Positions 19,756 to 29,868 of a DNA stretch of 63,875 nt are shown piece after piece. A program made the position numbers and the translations under genes. The notes below the pieces were generated by a model that had not been told where the DNA came from, did not search any database, and saw only the letters and a list, made by a program, of their open reading frames with translations. The stretch covers positions 1 through 63,875 of the IMG/VR virus record IMGVR_UViG_3300023278_002646. One strand, written 5' to 3'. How positions within the stretch are numbered: the stretch's first letter is position 1; the number at the start of each line of letters is the position of its first letter. The DNA is from a virus.

Positions 19756-21285
19756 CTATTCTTCAACTCTAAATTTGAACGTTTGAGGTTGCTCTTGCCA
19801 AGAATTAATGCTGTCATTATAATAAGATAATCTTATCTCATACATATAGTCTGCTTCCAAAAGAGACATATCTAAATCAAAGTAGTTGCCTTCTTTGTCG
19901 TAGGATAAGTAAGTGCTGTAATCCGAACCAGTTCCATAAGGGACTGCTGACAGATTATCTGTTACGCGATATACGCCGTATGAAGCGCTCTCAATAACAT
20001 CAGTTGGATTGTTTGCGGTCGCAACTGTATAAATCGTTGGAGACCAGTTCCTATCGCGAACAAAGAACCTAAATCTTGCTGTATCTTGTCTCGAATACTT
20101 CTTTTTAAGATTTCTACAAGATGTAATCCTATTGAATGTTGGGGCACTATCGTAAGTTGGCATCAACTCTGGATAGAATGAGCCAGTAAAGAACTCTACT
20201 CCCCCGGAGTGCCATACATCGTGTATCTCTTGAAGGGGTGTAGAAGCCGCCGTAAGAGCTACATCACAAGAATAGATGCCGGCACTCACATAACTTGCCG
20301 TAGCGTTTGTATCGCCGGCAGAGACCGTGCTCCCTCCTGCTGATAATGCGATTGCTGATCCGGTTGGTGTTCCAAAAGAACTTGAGTAGAAAGATACTGA
20401 TAAATCTCCTGTGCCAACTGATGGGAGGTTTCTCAACCCACCTCTTACATAGTTGTAGAAATACAGGCTATTTAAGTTAAATTCTGCTGGCGCGCGGGAA
20501 GAAGAGAAATAGAAGTTCTCTCTGTCATCTTGGACACGCGAGTCCCAGCGCGCTTCCAAAACAGGACGCTTAAAAAAGAACTCGCTCGATCGAGCAAAGA
20601 ACTTCTTTGTGTAATATGATTGAGTTGCCCCGACAGTGTTCTGGATTACCGGGCCCACGTCGGCGCCCGTGGAGGATGAAAAATAAGCTTCCTGAGATGC
20701 TGTTAGGCGAATCCCAAAACCGTAGTTATTAGCAAAAGCTGGGTCAGCGCCAGAGATCCACTTTTCTACTACATCGCTAACATCCACTTCTAGATTTTCA
20801 TAACCCTGCGGAAAGCTAACATTATAGTTTGAGGCGGTTCTGTAGTCACCTCCAACATCTGTCCAAGATGTAGAACTATCAGATTTTATCCAATTAGATA
20901 CTCCTAGGTCTTTATACTCGTCCATATCAAGTCCAGTACCCTCAGACCATGATCGAGACACTGGTGCTACCACCAAATTAAAATCCTGTGGTAGCGTAAA
21001 TGGATGCTCTGCGTTGGACATCTTTAAAAAGAATGAAACTGAACCAGATGCTGGTATTGTGCCTGCTGTGCGATCGGTAGAAACCTTGGAAACTGGGAAC
21101 TCAATCAATATTCTGGATAGTTCCTGTGATTGTCCGGTTGAACCAGATTCTTGTCCGTAAATAGAAAACACTTCTAGAGAATCGGCATAACCCATATTGG
21201 AGCCAGAACCTCTAGTTACAAGATTGGCTTCATAAGCATTTGTAATTGTATTATCTGCGCTAGCAGTATATCTTAAAATAGCCAT
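19756..21285 (-). CDS. Virion structural protein with DNRLR-like N-terminal fold (509 aa)
   Basis: 509 residues. The start MAILRYTASADNTITNAYE and the following GSNMGYADSLEVF, RILIEFPV and DVSDVVEKWISG resemble beta-sandwich modules found in marine myophage baseplate/tail proteins and in DNRLRE-type domains (one strand per line, with W-x-x-G motifs). The C-terminal 80 residues (YMYEIRLSYYNDSINSWQEQ) read like an immunoglobulin-like strand set. The ATG overlaps the gp6-like stop by one base (TAATG). It is probably a baseplate wedge partner located between gp6-like and the giant LamG protein. Confidence 0.65.
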   Translation of the reverse strand: MAILRYTASADNTITNAYEANLVTRGSGSNMGYADSLEVFSIYGQESGSTGQSQELSRILIEFPVSKVSTDRTAGTIPASGSVSFFLKMSNAEHPFTLPQDFNLVVAPVSRSWSEGTGLDMDEYKDLGVSNWIKSDSSTSWTDVGGDYRTASNYNVSFPQGYENLEVDVSDVVEKWISGADPAFANNYGFGIRLTASQEAYFSSSTGADVGPVIQNTVGATQSYYTKKFFARSSEFFFKRPVLEARWDSRVQDDRENFYFSSSRAPAEFNLNSLYFYNYVRGGLRNLPSVGTGDLSVSFYSSSFGTPTGSAIALSAGGSTVSAGDTNATASYVSAGIYSCDVALTAASTPLQEIHDVWHSGGVEFFTGSFYPELMPTYDSAPTFNRITSCRNLKKKYSRQDTARFRFFVRDRNWSPTIYTVATANNPTDVIESASYGVYRVTDNLSAVPYGTGSDYSTYLSYDKEGNYFDLDMSLLEADYMYEIRLSYYNDSINSWQEQPQTFKFRVEE

Positions 21286-23084
21286 TATCTAATAGCTCCC
21301 TTAATATCAATGTTGGCAAACTTAAGTTCAAACACGGCATTGTTCTTGCCTTCTATTCTTCTGCCATCTGCTGATAGGTTATCTGTAAAGTTAAATGATG
21401 TGCTCGCATAAGATGCACCGTTCTTCCCAACGATTTCCAAATCAACAACATCAATAATCCCATTCACCTTTTGAAGAACTTTATAGAAATCTGTTATTAG
21501 AATAGACTCGCCTATATCATACTGATTCTTTATTAGAAAATCTCTAATCGCGTTGTTTGCTCGGCTAATAACAGTATATCGGTTGGTGTTTAGATCTATC
21601 GCAACGGAATAGTTAATCCCAAAGTTTACTATCTCCGCATCCAATATATCAATAGTATCATTAACTACCTTATATTGTATAAGCCAGTTTTTTAAGTTGT
21701 TTTTAAGTGTTGTGTTGGCAGGTAGCAACTTTCCACTAGTGTTTTGTGATATAACATAGATGTTAAGATTTCTCTTAAACTCATCAAAGTCTCTAACTAC
21801 AGCTGCTCTTTTAATAGAACCAAACTTGGCTGGCATTCCATAACAAATGGACTGGTAATCTTGGATTGTGACTGCTCTATTTTGAGTTGCGTAAAATCCA
21901 AATACTCTTTGTTTAACCTCTGATGTGGAAGGTAGCGAGACATCACCAACAAAAGGCTCCTCGTTTAGCACTTCCAGAGATGATACAACACCATTTCTTA
22001 ATGCCTGCGATAGTGACCCTTGCGAGGCAAACCTAAATATAGGACGATCAACACCGACTATGGTGTTTTCAGCAGCATTAACATCATTTGTTAAGTTGAC
22101 TCTATAACCTATTCTTAGGGATGTATCTGCTGGTGCGATTCCAAACTTATCGGTGCTTATAAGTTTTGTTGGATCAAAATCCAAGTCAGTTATATAAGTT
22201 CTGCCATTCAAATCCAAAACAAGATTGCTAGGATCCGCTACCGAGTTGGACAACAACTCCGAATCAGAACCATACCCAAACTGTAAGTATGTTTTGTTTC
22301 CTTCTCTTTCGACTGTAAACCTTCTGGCAACCGGAACTGCTTTGAGAATGTTTCTAACAGTAGAATTAGTTGATGTGTTCGTATTTCTTATTGCCTTGTA
22401 TACAACGTTTTGAGATAGGTGATCTACTTCAACGTATTCATGACCTTCTGTATCAGTAACAGAGAGCACTTCTGCTACTCTACTGTTTTCTAGATCTACA
22501 CGTAAGAATCTCTGGAACTGTCCTACCGTGGTCTCTTTAAACAAGGTTCGTCCTGAAACTGCTCTACCTTGTGATCGAATCACATAGTTTGTTGGGTTTC
22601 CGGTTGTAGAATCAACAGTTCCAACGACAACTTGGTTTGTAGAGACAGCGAAGTCAACATCTTCTAGTAAAGTATACAAACCTCCACCAGTTGAAGAGAA
22701 AATGGATCCAGCCCGTAACACCGGAGCATAGTCTAGATTTGGACCAGCAGTGTTATTATCAGACGGCACTTGGACATAAAAAGTAAGCAAGCCATAAGAT
22801 GAGGGGCTAGTGTTTAGTTTGAACCCCATCTGGCGCGCAAGGCGCACTACATTATTATATTCGATCGATGTTTCTAAGAAGGACTCGTTTGTTTGATAAT
22901 CTAGATAAAAAGATAAGATGTCGCCAATATACGAAACCGTATCCAACATCAATGAACCAAAAGATGCCTTGTTGAAATCTTTATAGTTATCGGGGTAATA
23001 TCTTTTAGCGTAGTTCTCTAAATCCCTACGAATAGAATCAAAGTCGCGACTTGTGTAATCGATTGGTTGTAGTTTCTTAGGCAT
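21285..23084 (-). CDS. Baseplate wedge protein, T4 gp6-like
   Basis: 599 residues, close to T4 gp6 (660). The N-terminus has the family pattern YTSRDFDSIRRDLENYAKRY, then DYKDFNKASFGSLMLDTVSY and DILSFYLDYQTNESFLETS, followed by VRLARQMGFKL. These are the most conserved parts of gp6/gpJ-like wedge proteins. The C-terminal third (RAVTIQDYQSICYGMPAKFG ... ILDAEIVNFGINYSVAI ... DFYKVLQKVNGIIDVVDLEI) is the gpJ/gp6 baseplate assembly core. gp6 dimers tie wedges into the inner baseplate ring. The gene follows the gp25-like gene by 11 bases, the same order as in T4-like phages. Confidence 0.9.
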   Translation of the reverse strand: MPKKLQPIDYTSRDFDSIRRDLENYAKRYYPDNYKDFNKASFGSLMLDTVSYIGDILSFYLDYQTNESFLETSIEYNNVVRLARQMGFKLNTSPSSYGLLTFYVQVPSDNNTAGPNLDYAPVLRAGSIFSSTGGGLYTLLEDVDFAVSTNQVVVGTVDSTTGNPTNYVIRSQGRAVSGRTLFKETTVGQFQRFLRVDLENSRVAEVLSVTDTEGHEYVEVDHLSQNVVYKAIRNTNTSTNSTVRNILKAVPVARRFTVEREGNKTYLQFGYGSDSELLSNSVADPSNLVLDLNGRTYITDLDFDPTKLISTDKFGIAPADTSLRIGYRVNLTNDVNAAENTIVGVDRPIFRFASQGSLSQALRNGVVSSLEVLNEEPFVGDVSLPSTSEVKQRVFGFYATQNRAVTIQDYQSICYGMPAKFGSIKRAAVVRDFDEFKRNLNIYVISQNTSGKLLPANTTLKNNLKNWLIQYKVVNDTIDILDAEIVNFGINYSVAIDLNTNRYTVISRANNAIRDFLIKNQYDIGESILITDFYKVLQKVNGIIDVVDLEIVGKNGASYASTSFNFTDNLSADGRRIEGKNNAVFELKFANIDIKGAIR

Positions 23085-23095
23085 AGTTTACTTCT

Positions 23096-23494
23096 CTAAA
23101 TAGGTTGGTCGACATCAATTTGCAGTGCTGTTGAACGTTGGAGTGGCAATATTGTAAATAATATTGAAACAGATAAGTTATGTGGAAATATATCTGGATT
23201 GTCTTCTGGTATCTGAAACCGTATATCATCAATGCGAATGTATCTTAAGTATCTCTGAGTTTGCTCTCTTATTCTTGAAGATATATTAGAGTATGTATTA
23301 CTATCATTTAACTCAAATAAATATCTGCGCAAACCTACGCCAAAGTTTGGATCCATTATTCTTTCACCCGGGATGGTAAGAATAAGCATTTTTAGATTCT
23401 GCTTTGCTAAATCTTCAAAATTTGTATTTAAGTTATATGGGCCAAATACTTCACTTACAGTTAATGGAAGTTTTGGCGAAAGTCCGGACGGCAT
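23096..23494 (-). CDS. Baseplate wedge protein, gp25-like
   Basis: 132 residues, the same size as T4 gp25. The family block MLILTIPGERIMDPNFGVGL followed by RRYLFELND is clear (residues 43-72; the E-R-x-M-D-P-x-F-G motif). The rest, IRIDDIRFQI, is the usual C-terminal strand. gp25 starts sheath polymerisation at the baseplate and contacts gp6 through a short N-terminal knob helix. Location next to the gp6-like gene supports the call. Older annotation of this family as lysozyme does not hold up structurally. Confidence 0.93.
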   Translation of the reverse strand: MPSGLSPKLPLTVSEVFGPYNLNTNFEDLAKQNLKMLILTIPGERIMDPNFGVGLRRYLFELNDSNTYSNISSRIREQTQRYLRYIRIDDIRFQIPEDNPDIFPHNLSVSILFTILPLQRSTALQIDVDQPI

Positions 23495-23504
23495 TTATCC
23501 TCTC

Positions 23505-25064
23505 CTAAGTTTGTTCCTCAGTATCCCCACATGGAGATTCTTCGGTAACTGGGTCTACTTGATCACTACACTCGTTTTCGTTAGCATTTTGGGCGCTAGC
23601 ATCAACAACATTTTGCGTTTGGTTTGTAATATCATTTTTAAGTAGTTCCAATAGCAAATAAATCAATCCCAGAGGACTCGGCGGCATCATTAGCATTCCA
23701 GATACAGTGCCTGTAAAATCTACACCATCTATCGATATTCGCGGGAAGAAGTTCTCTGGTATCTCTGCCTGAGTGCCTTCGACGCCTTCGAGTCCAGCAT
23801 TCATTCCATTCTCGACCAAGCAGAAAAGAATTGATAATAGATCTTCGCCTGTTAAGTTTGGCTCAATAGGTATAAGAAGATTTTCTGTGGCTGCAGTTAT
23901 TTGTTCATTGGCAGTTCTTACAGCAGGATCTATTGCGGCTGCTAGTTCATTGAAAGCAAATCCCGTTCCGGTCTTAATCACTTTGGATATCGCAACGTGT
24001 GGATCGATCAGTTCTGTGAGTCCCTTCAAAATGTCAATCGGTGTCTTAATAATCATCTTGAGAATAAAGTCTCTTGCTGCCGAGTTAAAGGCAGCATTCT
24101 GATCTTGTCCGGTTGAACTTGCTACTGCCGCGTTGGAGGCAGGTCTAGATAAGTCTGGTGTTGAATCAAAGTTATTATCATTTGCGATCGTAGATAATAA
24201 TATGCTTAATACCCTATCTTTTGGCGCGACAAAAGCGTTGTTAATGCCTTGAAAATACTCTGATGTAAGATAAAAGTTATGTATTAAGGGTATTAAAGAT
24301 ATTGTATCTGAATCAAATGTAGTTGAGAAGAACCTATCAAAGTTTTGATCATTAAGAATAAAACTTATATCATCATCTTTATAATCAATCCCGAGAGTCT
24401 TAATAAGATGTTCTTGTGTGGATACAGCAGTAGAAACAGCTTCTTGTCTTAAATCTAACTCTTGATTAAGAACAAACAACAGGTTCTCGACGCGAGTGGG
24501 TGTCCATCGTCCTAATCTTCCATCTAACGGAAATCGGCGGCTGGGACCCGGGGGATTGGGGAAAACATCATAGGAAAAATCTCCAAGAAGGACCTGATAT
24601 ATTAAGATTAGGTTTCGAACTGTATAAGTTCGAACGTCATCTGGGGGTTGGACTAACTCGCTCCAAAAGAATCTCTCGGCATCTGCGCGTGCGTATGAGA
24701 GGAAGTTTGTCAAGTCAGTTGTCTGAAAATTTAAGTCTGTATACCATTGATCTATATTAAACTCTGGGAATATTTGCTGCTTAAAGTCTAGCGGAGTATT
24801 GCTAAATAAGTCTGCTGCTCTCTGGATTGTCCGATTTGAATCTTCCAACAACTCCAACCATAACTCACGACGCGAAGAGTTGGCATTACCTAGGTTTCCT
24901 TTTGTGAGAGGATCTGGATGAGGTTCATCTGGCTGGAAACTAAAACCGGGGCCTCCATTTCCAGCGTCAGATAAAGGCAATCCTAACTCGCTATGTAGTT
25001 CATTTATGCTGCTGATTGCGGCATTGCGATCTATGGGATTTTCACCGATATAATAAGTTGTCAT
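23505..25064 (-). CDS. Virion structural protein (unknown, 519 aa)
   Basis: 519 residues, acidic, starting MTTYYIGENPIDRNAAISSI. Residues of about 1-330 are helical with many Asp, Phe and Leu. A conserved-looking amphipathic stretch KTPIDILKGLTELIDPHVAI lies near 345, and a hydrophobic segment MLMMPPSPLGLIYLLLELLK lies near 465, followed by an acidic, Asn/Gln-rich tail. The hydrophobic stretch could insert in a membrane or pack inside the hub. The gene stands between the 1595-residue protein and gp25-like, suggesting an internal hub or tape-associated role. No family is recognised. Confidence 0.6.
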   Translation of the reverse strand: MTTYYIGENPIDRNAAISSINELHSELGLPLSDAGNGGPGFSFQPDEPHPDPLTKGNLGNANSSRRELWLELLEDSNRTIQRAADLFSNTPLDFKQQIFPEFNIDQWYTDLNFQTTDLTNFLSYARADAERFFWSELVQPPDDVRTYTVRNLILIYQVLLGDFSYDVFPNPPGPSRRFPLDGRLGRWTPTRVENLLFVLNQELDLRQEAVSTAVSTQEHLIKTLGIDYKDDDISFILNDQNFDRFFSTTFDSDTISLIPLIHNFYLTSEYFQGINNAFVAPKDRVLSILLSTIANDNNFDSTPDLSRPASNAAVASSTGQDQNAAFNSAARDFILKMIIKTPIDILKGLTELIDPHVAISKVIKTGTGFAFNELAAAIDPAVRTANEQITAATENLLIPIEPNLTGEDLLSILFCLVENGMNAGLEGVEGTQAEIPENFFPRISIDGVDFTGTVSGMLMMPPSPLGLIYLLLELLKNDITNQTQNVVDASAQNANENECSDQVDPVTEESPCGDTEEQT

Positions 25065-25073
25065 AATAAACCC

Positions 25074-28000
25074 CTACGATGGTATAGATGGTAAACCACC
25101 CACAGGGATCCCTCCGCTTGTCTGTTGGTTATCTGATGAAACAGGAGCAAACCCTTCGTTTCTGTACCCTAAATCTAACAATCTATAAACATTTGTCCCT
25201 CGTTTAAACCATAACTTAAAATAACGGCGTCCTGTGATGTCTTCTTCGCTGACTACCTCGGAAAACCCAGAATCATTATCGGTTTGTTGTGTTTCATCTA
25301 AAGTTCCCTTAACTTGCCATCCATATCTTATTACTGGATTTGCTGCTCCTCCGAGTAATATAGCAACCCCGGGTATTGCTTCTGTTAAAACAGCATTCGG
25401 ATAATCTGACTGAATGAGGTTTCTGGCTGTGTTAAGTGCCCAATACTCATCCTCTGTGGATGTGCTAGATATATGAACAAAGATTCTATTTGTATTTGTA
25501 TTCTCGATCACTGTTTCATTAACGTATCTTTGTTGTACTTGCGTTAATGGATTTTGCTGACTTGGATATATAACATTCCCAAAATCAGATGCGGAAACGG
25601 GCAGAGGATCTAGATTTCTATCTTGTCTTTCAGAGGTTAATAGATTCTCATATTGTTCTTCCGCAACTGCCGCGGCATTTTCTCCCGAAAGTTTCATTGT
25701 CATCATCAAGCCAGTTTCTGGAATATTTAGGACCTCTATTGATGATGGAGTCAGTTGAGACAGCGCGCTAGAAATCGCAGCAGGATCATCGTTCCCAACT
25801 GTTATTCCCGGGAGAGTTCTCAATATAGACTCATTAAACGACATTTGATTTGTATTCGGGAGCGCTTTTCGCAACGCATTATTGATTGCTTGCCTGCTTC
25901 TATCAATCCTATCTGTTATTAGGAAGTCCAGTATCTCATCAAACCCAAAGAAGGTATCTTCATCTGTTACCGAAAACTGTGTGCCGGCAGGGATTGCGAC
26001 GGAACCATCGAGATATAGTATACCTCCCCTATTAACAACAACTGATCTTTGCGACTTTAAGTTGAAATAGGAAGTTAAATCCATTCGTATTCTATTTTCT
26101 GCTGATGGCTCAATATTATCAAAGTAAGTTAATAGCGATTGTAATATTTGCGATCTTATAAAAGTGAACACAAAACTGTTTCTGTCAAGAATGTTGTCGA
26201 TGTTATATGCCGACATAACAAAGATATTCTTGATGATAGTTTCTGCTATGTGTATTTGAACCATTAGCAGATACATTCCATACTTTATAACATTTCTAAC
26301 CTTTGAACTTAATGGAACGTCCTCGCCGCTACAAGCTGATTCTTTATATTCCTCAATCATTTGATTGATGATACCTTGGATATCTAGAAAATCTCCTAGT
26401 TCATCAGGAGGGCAGTTATCTGTTTGGCTAAAAAAGTTTAAGGATTGTAATGTTGCTGCGTCAAATATTCCGTTGTCCAAGATATATTCAAAGGCGTTCT
26501 CTACCAACTGTCCGTATACTCTCGGGAAGTCACTGTAATAGACTTCTTTATCCATATCTAGAGTTTGCTCGCTAAGAGAATCTAGGAACGGTTGGGCAAA
26601 CTTCTGTGCGAAAACATTTACATTCTCTAAAACATCTTCCTGTGGTTCTGAGGTATCCCATTCTGCTGCTGTCGCAAACTTTTCACCTCCTAGGATTTCA
26701 TCTTCCGCATTGTTTTGATAGAACCGATCCAGATTGAAATCTATTTTTAACTGTGAGTCGTTTTGTGTTTCTCCTCTGGCTGGGTATATCAAGGAAAGAC
26801 TATTTGGAGTTCTCGTTATCGGCTCAATATCGCGGGCAAGACCGGATTGTGCTTCGTCTTGTGCTACATCTGATACCTCTTCATCCTCAATATCTGTAAT
26901 ACTCTGAAATATATCCTCCTCATCCGGATTAGGACCAGAATCTATGTCGGATTGTGCTTCAAAAAACGGAATGGTGCCAGAGTCACCACCGATAACTGGC
27001 AGTGTCGATTGCGCATCGGGGCTAGGTCCTGAACCAATCAGAGACTGTTCTTGATAAAATGGAATATCAGTAGGATTATCAAACTTAAATAATAGCTCTA
27101 AATCTTCATAATCTTGATTAGCACCTTCAACTCCTTGAACTGTGATTCTAGAACTATAAAATTTTTGTGTCGTGGTTGACAACTCAGTGGCATTATAACT
27201 GAATGTGTCTGGCTGTATGTAATCTCTAAACCTGTTTATGAACTCTTGGTTAAACTTGTATGTTGTAAATACCGGGTTGGCAGCTGCCTGTGGATCATTT
27301 AGTTGTTCTAGTTTGTTTGCTATTCCGGTGATTCCATTTGTAAACTCAGGATCATTTAACGTATCCGACAATATCCCGAGAACTGCGGCGCCACCGTCTT
27401 CCAAAGTATTTAGGTCAAATCCTAAGGCACTTGATAGATCTACGGGGCAGTTGTCTAAATCTATTGTATTACCTACTCCTTCGAGAGCAGTTATAATCGC
27501 TGTCAAGAAGTCCAAGTTGATAGCAGAACCAGAAGGTTCAATGCCTGCGTTCACGAAAGAGTCCAGAACCGGTGACTGGTTTTGTAAAACCGGTTCCAAC
27601 AAAATCTCTTTTGCCGAATCTGCTGATGATATAAACTGTAACTGAACTGTTTCTGCCAAAACATTGAACGTCTCGGGGATTGACTTAGAGATTGTTGGGT
27701 CAACAAACTCACTATCCGGACACTCTAAATCAAAATTCGGAGGATTAACCGTTAGACCATTCTCAATAAGATCCAAAAGTTCTTGTAGATTTTCGTCTGC
27801 TAAATCTCCCTCATTCAAGCAAACATTATCTTGGTTTATCTCATAAAGTTCATTTGCTATTTGATTACATAAAGATGTCGCATCTACAACTGCTGATAAA
27901 TCAGCAAAAAAGCCAAGTATATCTGATGTTGAGTTAAGGTTATTTCTTACAACATCCAATGAGTAGTCTTGGTTGAACTCTAAAATGTTGTCCAATAAGC

Positions 28001-29861
28001 TGTCCGGTGCGTCTTCACGATTAAGAAGAAGGATGCATATATCGATTGAACTTAATATAACCGATAGATCACTTAAATATTGTAATATTTGTTCGTTTGA
28101 CAGCCCATTTTTGCTTGATAACTGGTCTAGTTGAGAACCGGCACCAACAGTAGGAAGCAAACTGTTCTCCGGATTAGGATTATTATCTATAAAATCAACT
28201 AAGTCATTGGCGCCATAGTCTGAGGATCTTGGAGTATTTAAATTACAGTTCTCTCTTAGTAGTTCAGCAACCTTCTTAATAACTTCCAGTACAGTTTGCT
28301 GGATTGTGTCGATGATCGTCTTTTCTATCTCTTTCCACAGGTCCCCAGAAATAGTAAAAGGCTTAAACATTTCCAGATCAATACTTGGTTGATTGATTGG
28401 AGATGATTTTGGCTTATCGGGAGGGTAGTATATGGATGATGAGGACCTAACTAGCGCATTCTGCACAGCCTTATTGATTCTGCCTAACTCTACATTCATG
28501 CCAAATGTCATACATATAAAAGCTTCTTTGGCTAGTTCATCTATTCCCAGTTGTCTAAAAAGATATTTAAGCTCCGGGTTTTGATCCATAAAACCAAAAG
28601 GACCGTCTTCTAGAACTCTTCCTATTACCTTAGTTACCTCAACACCGGTATTTAATACTTTAGCCTTCTGGGCTGCTGCCACTCTCTTATAAACGTCTGG
28701 ATTATCCGCTACTTCTTGTTTTAGTTTTTGTAGTTCATCTGTATCAAAGTAATCTTTAAAGCTTTTTTCTAATGAATCAACATTGTTGACATCTATGAGA
28801 CCATATTCATTAGCTACTTTTAGTAGTATATTGTCTAGTTCCTTCTTAGGTTGCGGATTAAAGTTGTCGAAAACGGTGCCGGGGGGACGGTTAAGAGAAT
28901 CTTTTACCGTATCATCGTCCAAGAAATCAAAAAATGAATAACTTGTTCCTGAGTTGTTCGCGCCCTGAATGGATGTTAAGACATTCCGGTAGTTTCTTAG
29001 GAGCGCTAATGTGAGTGGATCCTGTAAGAGTTTGTTATATTTAACGATTGAGAAGTAGCCTATCTTGAGTGGCTCGCTTTGAATCGATTTTTCTATCAAA
29101 AGATAGTTTATTCCAGATATTGCTATCTTTCCGTTCTTCTTGCCGAACAAAAGAGTTAAAGTATCTGCTTCCGAAAAGTCATAACTTGGAGACTGGATCC
29201 GCAACTGTCTTGTAAGCTCTGTTACTAGCAGGTTGAGTATCTTTGTCGCGGCGATACTCATGTACCCAAAGTCAACATTTAAGTCTATTTGACCCTCAAA
29301 ACCTTTATACTGAGAATCAAAAGTCTTTAGTCCATTATTTAAAAGCTTGTTCTCAGTACCGATTGTCCCTACCGTGAGCGTCGTCTCAGCAATAGAACTT
29401 CCTATACCTTCTCTCTCATTAAAGAAATCTAAGTTAGGCTCATAGAACGGCATCTTGCTGTCAGATTCTAGTTCTTCTCTTTTACTGTCGAAGTCATACC
29501 TAAGGTTTAATACAACAACGATTTTTGGACCAGGGGGGCTCGTTTCATAGCTCGTGTCAACCCTGACCAGATTCTTTAACTCATCTTTTATTTCAGAAGC
29601 AACATCTATGATACTAATATCACAACTAGGCTTATTAGAGTTTGGATCGCAGTTAGTCTGGAAATACTGAACATCAAATAAGTATGAATAAAACTCTGGC
29701 AAGTATGAGGTTATGAACTCTTGGACAGCAGCCTCCTTTATTCCATCATCCAATGGAGCAAGAGGAAGAAGATCCTTACTAACTTTAATCTTGACTTTGT
29801 AAAGTCCGCTTTCTTTTTCATAGAACGGAACATTAAAAGTGCTATTTTTATACATAACCAT
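25074..29861 (-). CDS. Giant virion protein with internal repeat (1595 aa)
   Basis: 1595 residues, strongly acidic and largely helical by composition, with scattered hydrophobic segments. It contains a short imperfect tandem repeat at about residues 925-985: IPFYQEQSLIGSGPSPD, then IPFFEAQSDIDSGPNPD. No signal peptide or catalytic motif is visible. The start (ATG at 29861, with a second ATG two codons in) lacks a clear Shine-Dalgarno, so it may be at the third codon. The gene lies between a lysozyme-hub module and gp25/gp6. A baseplate hub, or less likely a tape-measure-like protein, fits this position. I do not recognise a family. Confidence 0.6.
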   Translation of the reverse strand: MVMYKNSTFNVPFYEKESGLYKVKIKVSKDLLPLAPLDDGIKEAAVQEFITSYLPEFYSYLFDVQYFQTNCDPNSNKPSCDISIIDVASEIKDELKNLVRVDTSYETSPPGPKIVVVLNLRYDFDSKREELESDSKMPFYEPNLDFFNEREGIGSSIAETTLTVGTIGTENKLLNNGLKTFDSQYKGFEGQIDLNVDFGYMSIAATKILNLLVTELTRQLRIQSPSYDFSEADTLTLLFGKKNGKIAISGINYLLIEKSIQSEPLKIGYFSIVKYNKLLQDPLTLALLRNYRNVLTSIQGANNSGTSYSFFDFLDDDTVKDSLNRPPGTVFDNFNPQPKKELDNILLKVANEYGLIDVNNVDSLEKSFKDYFDTDELQKLKQEVADNPDVYKRVAAAQKAKVLNTGVEVTKVIGRVLEDGPFGFMDQNPELKYLFRQLGIDELAKEAFICMTFGMNVELGRINKAVQNALVRSSSSIYYPPDKPKSSPINQPSIDLEMFKPFTISGDLWKEIEKTIIDTIQQTVLEVIKKVAELLRENCNLNTPRSSDYGANDLVDFIDNNPNPENSLLPTVGAGSQLDQLSSKNGLSNEQILQYLSDLSVILSSIDICILLLNREDAPDSLLDNILEFNQDYSLDVVRNNLNSTSDILGFFADLSAVVDATSLCNQIANELYEINQDNVCLNEGDLADENLQELLDLIENGLTVNPPNFDLECPDSEFVDPTISKSIPETFNVLAETVQLQFISSADSAKEILLEPVLQNQSPVLDSFVNAGIEPSGSAINLDFLTAIITALEGVGNTIDLDNCPVDLSSALGFDLNTLEDGGAAVLGILSDTLNDPEFTNGITGIANKLEQLNDPQAAANPVFTTYKFNQEFINRFRDYIQPDTFSYNATELSTTTQKFYSSRITVQGVEGANQDYEDLELLFKFDNPTDIPFYQEQSLIGSGPSPDAQSTLPVIGGDSGTIPFFEAQSDIDSGPNPDEEDIFQSITDIEDEEVSDVAQDEAQSGLARDIEPITRTPNSLSLIYPARGETQNDSQLKIDFNLDRFYQNNAEDEILGGEKFATAAEWDTSEPQEDVLENVNVFAQKFAQPFLDSLSEQTLDMDKEVYYSDFPRVYGQLVENAFEYILDNGIFDAATLQSLNFFSQTDNCPPDELGDFLDIQGIINQMIEEYKESACSGEDVPLSSKVRNVIKYGMYLLMVQIHIAETIIKNIFVMSAYNIDNILDRNSFVFTFIRSQILQSLLTYFDNIEPSAENRIRMDLTSYFNLKSQRSVVVNRGGILYLDGSVAIPAGTQFSVTDEDTFFGFDEILDFLITDRIDRSRQAINNALRKALPNTNQMSFNESILRTLPGITVGNDDPAAISSALSQLTPSSIEVLNIPETGLMMTMKLSGENAAAVAEEQYENLLTSERQDRNLDPLPVSASDFGNVIYPSQQNPLTQVQQRYVNETVIENTNTNRIFVHISSTSTEDEYWALNTARNLIQSDYPNAVLTEAIPGVAILLGGAANPVIRYGWQVKGTLDETQQTDNDSGFSEVVSEEDITGRRYFKLWFKRGTNVYRLLDLGYRNEGFAPVSSDNQQTSGGIPVGGLPSIPS

Positions 29862-29868
29862 AATATAT

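Noticed and set aside
23096-23494. gp25-like protein as a lysozyme
   Set aside because: The family is a baseplate assembly protein; catalytic lysozyme residues are not evident.
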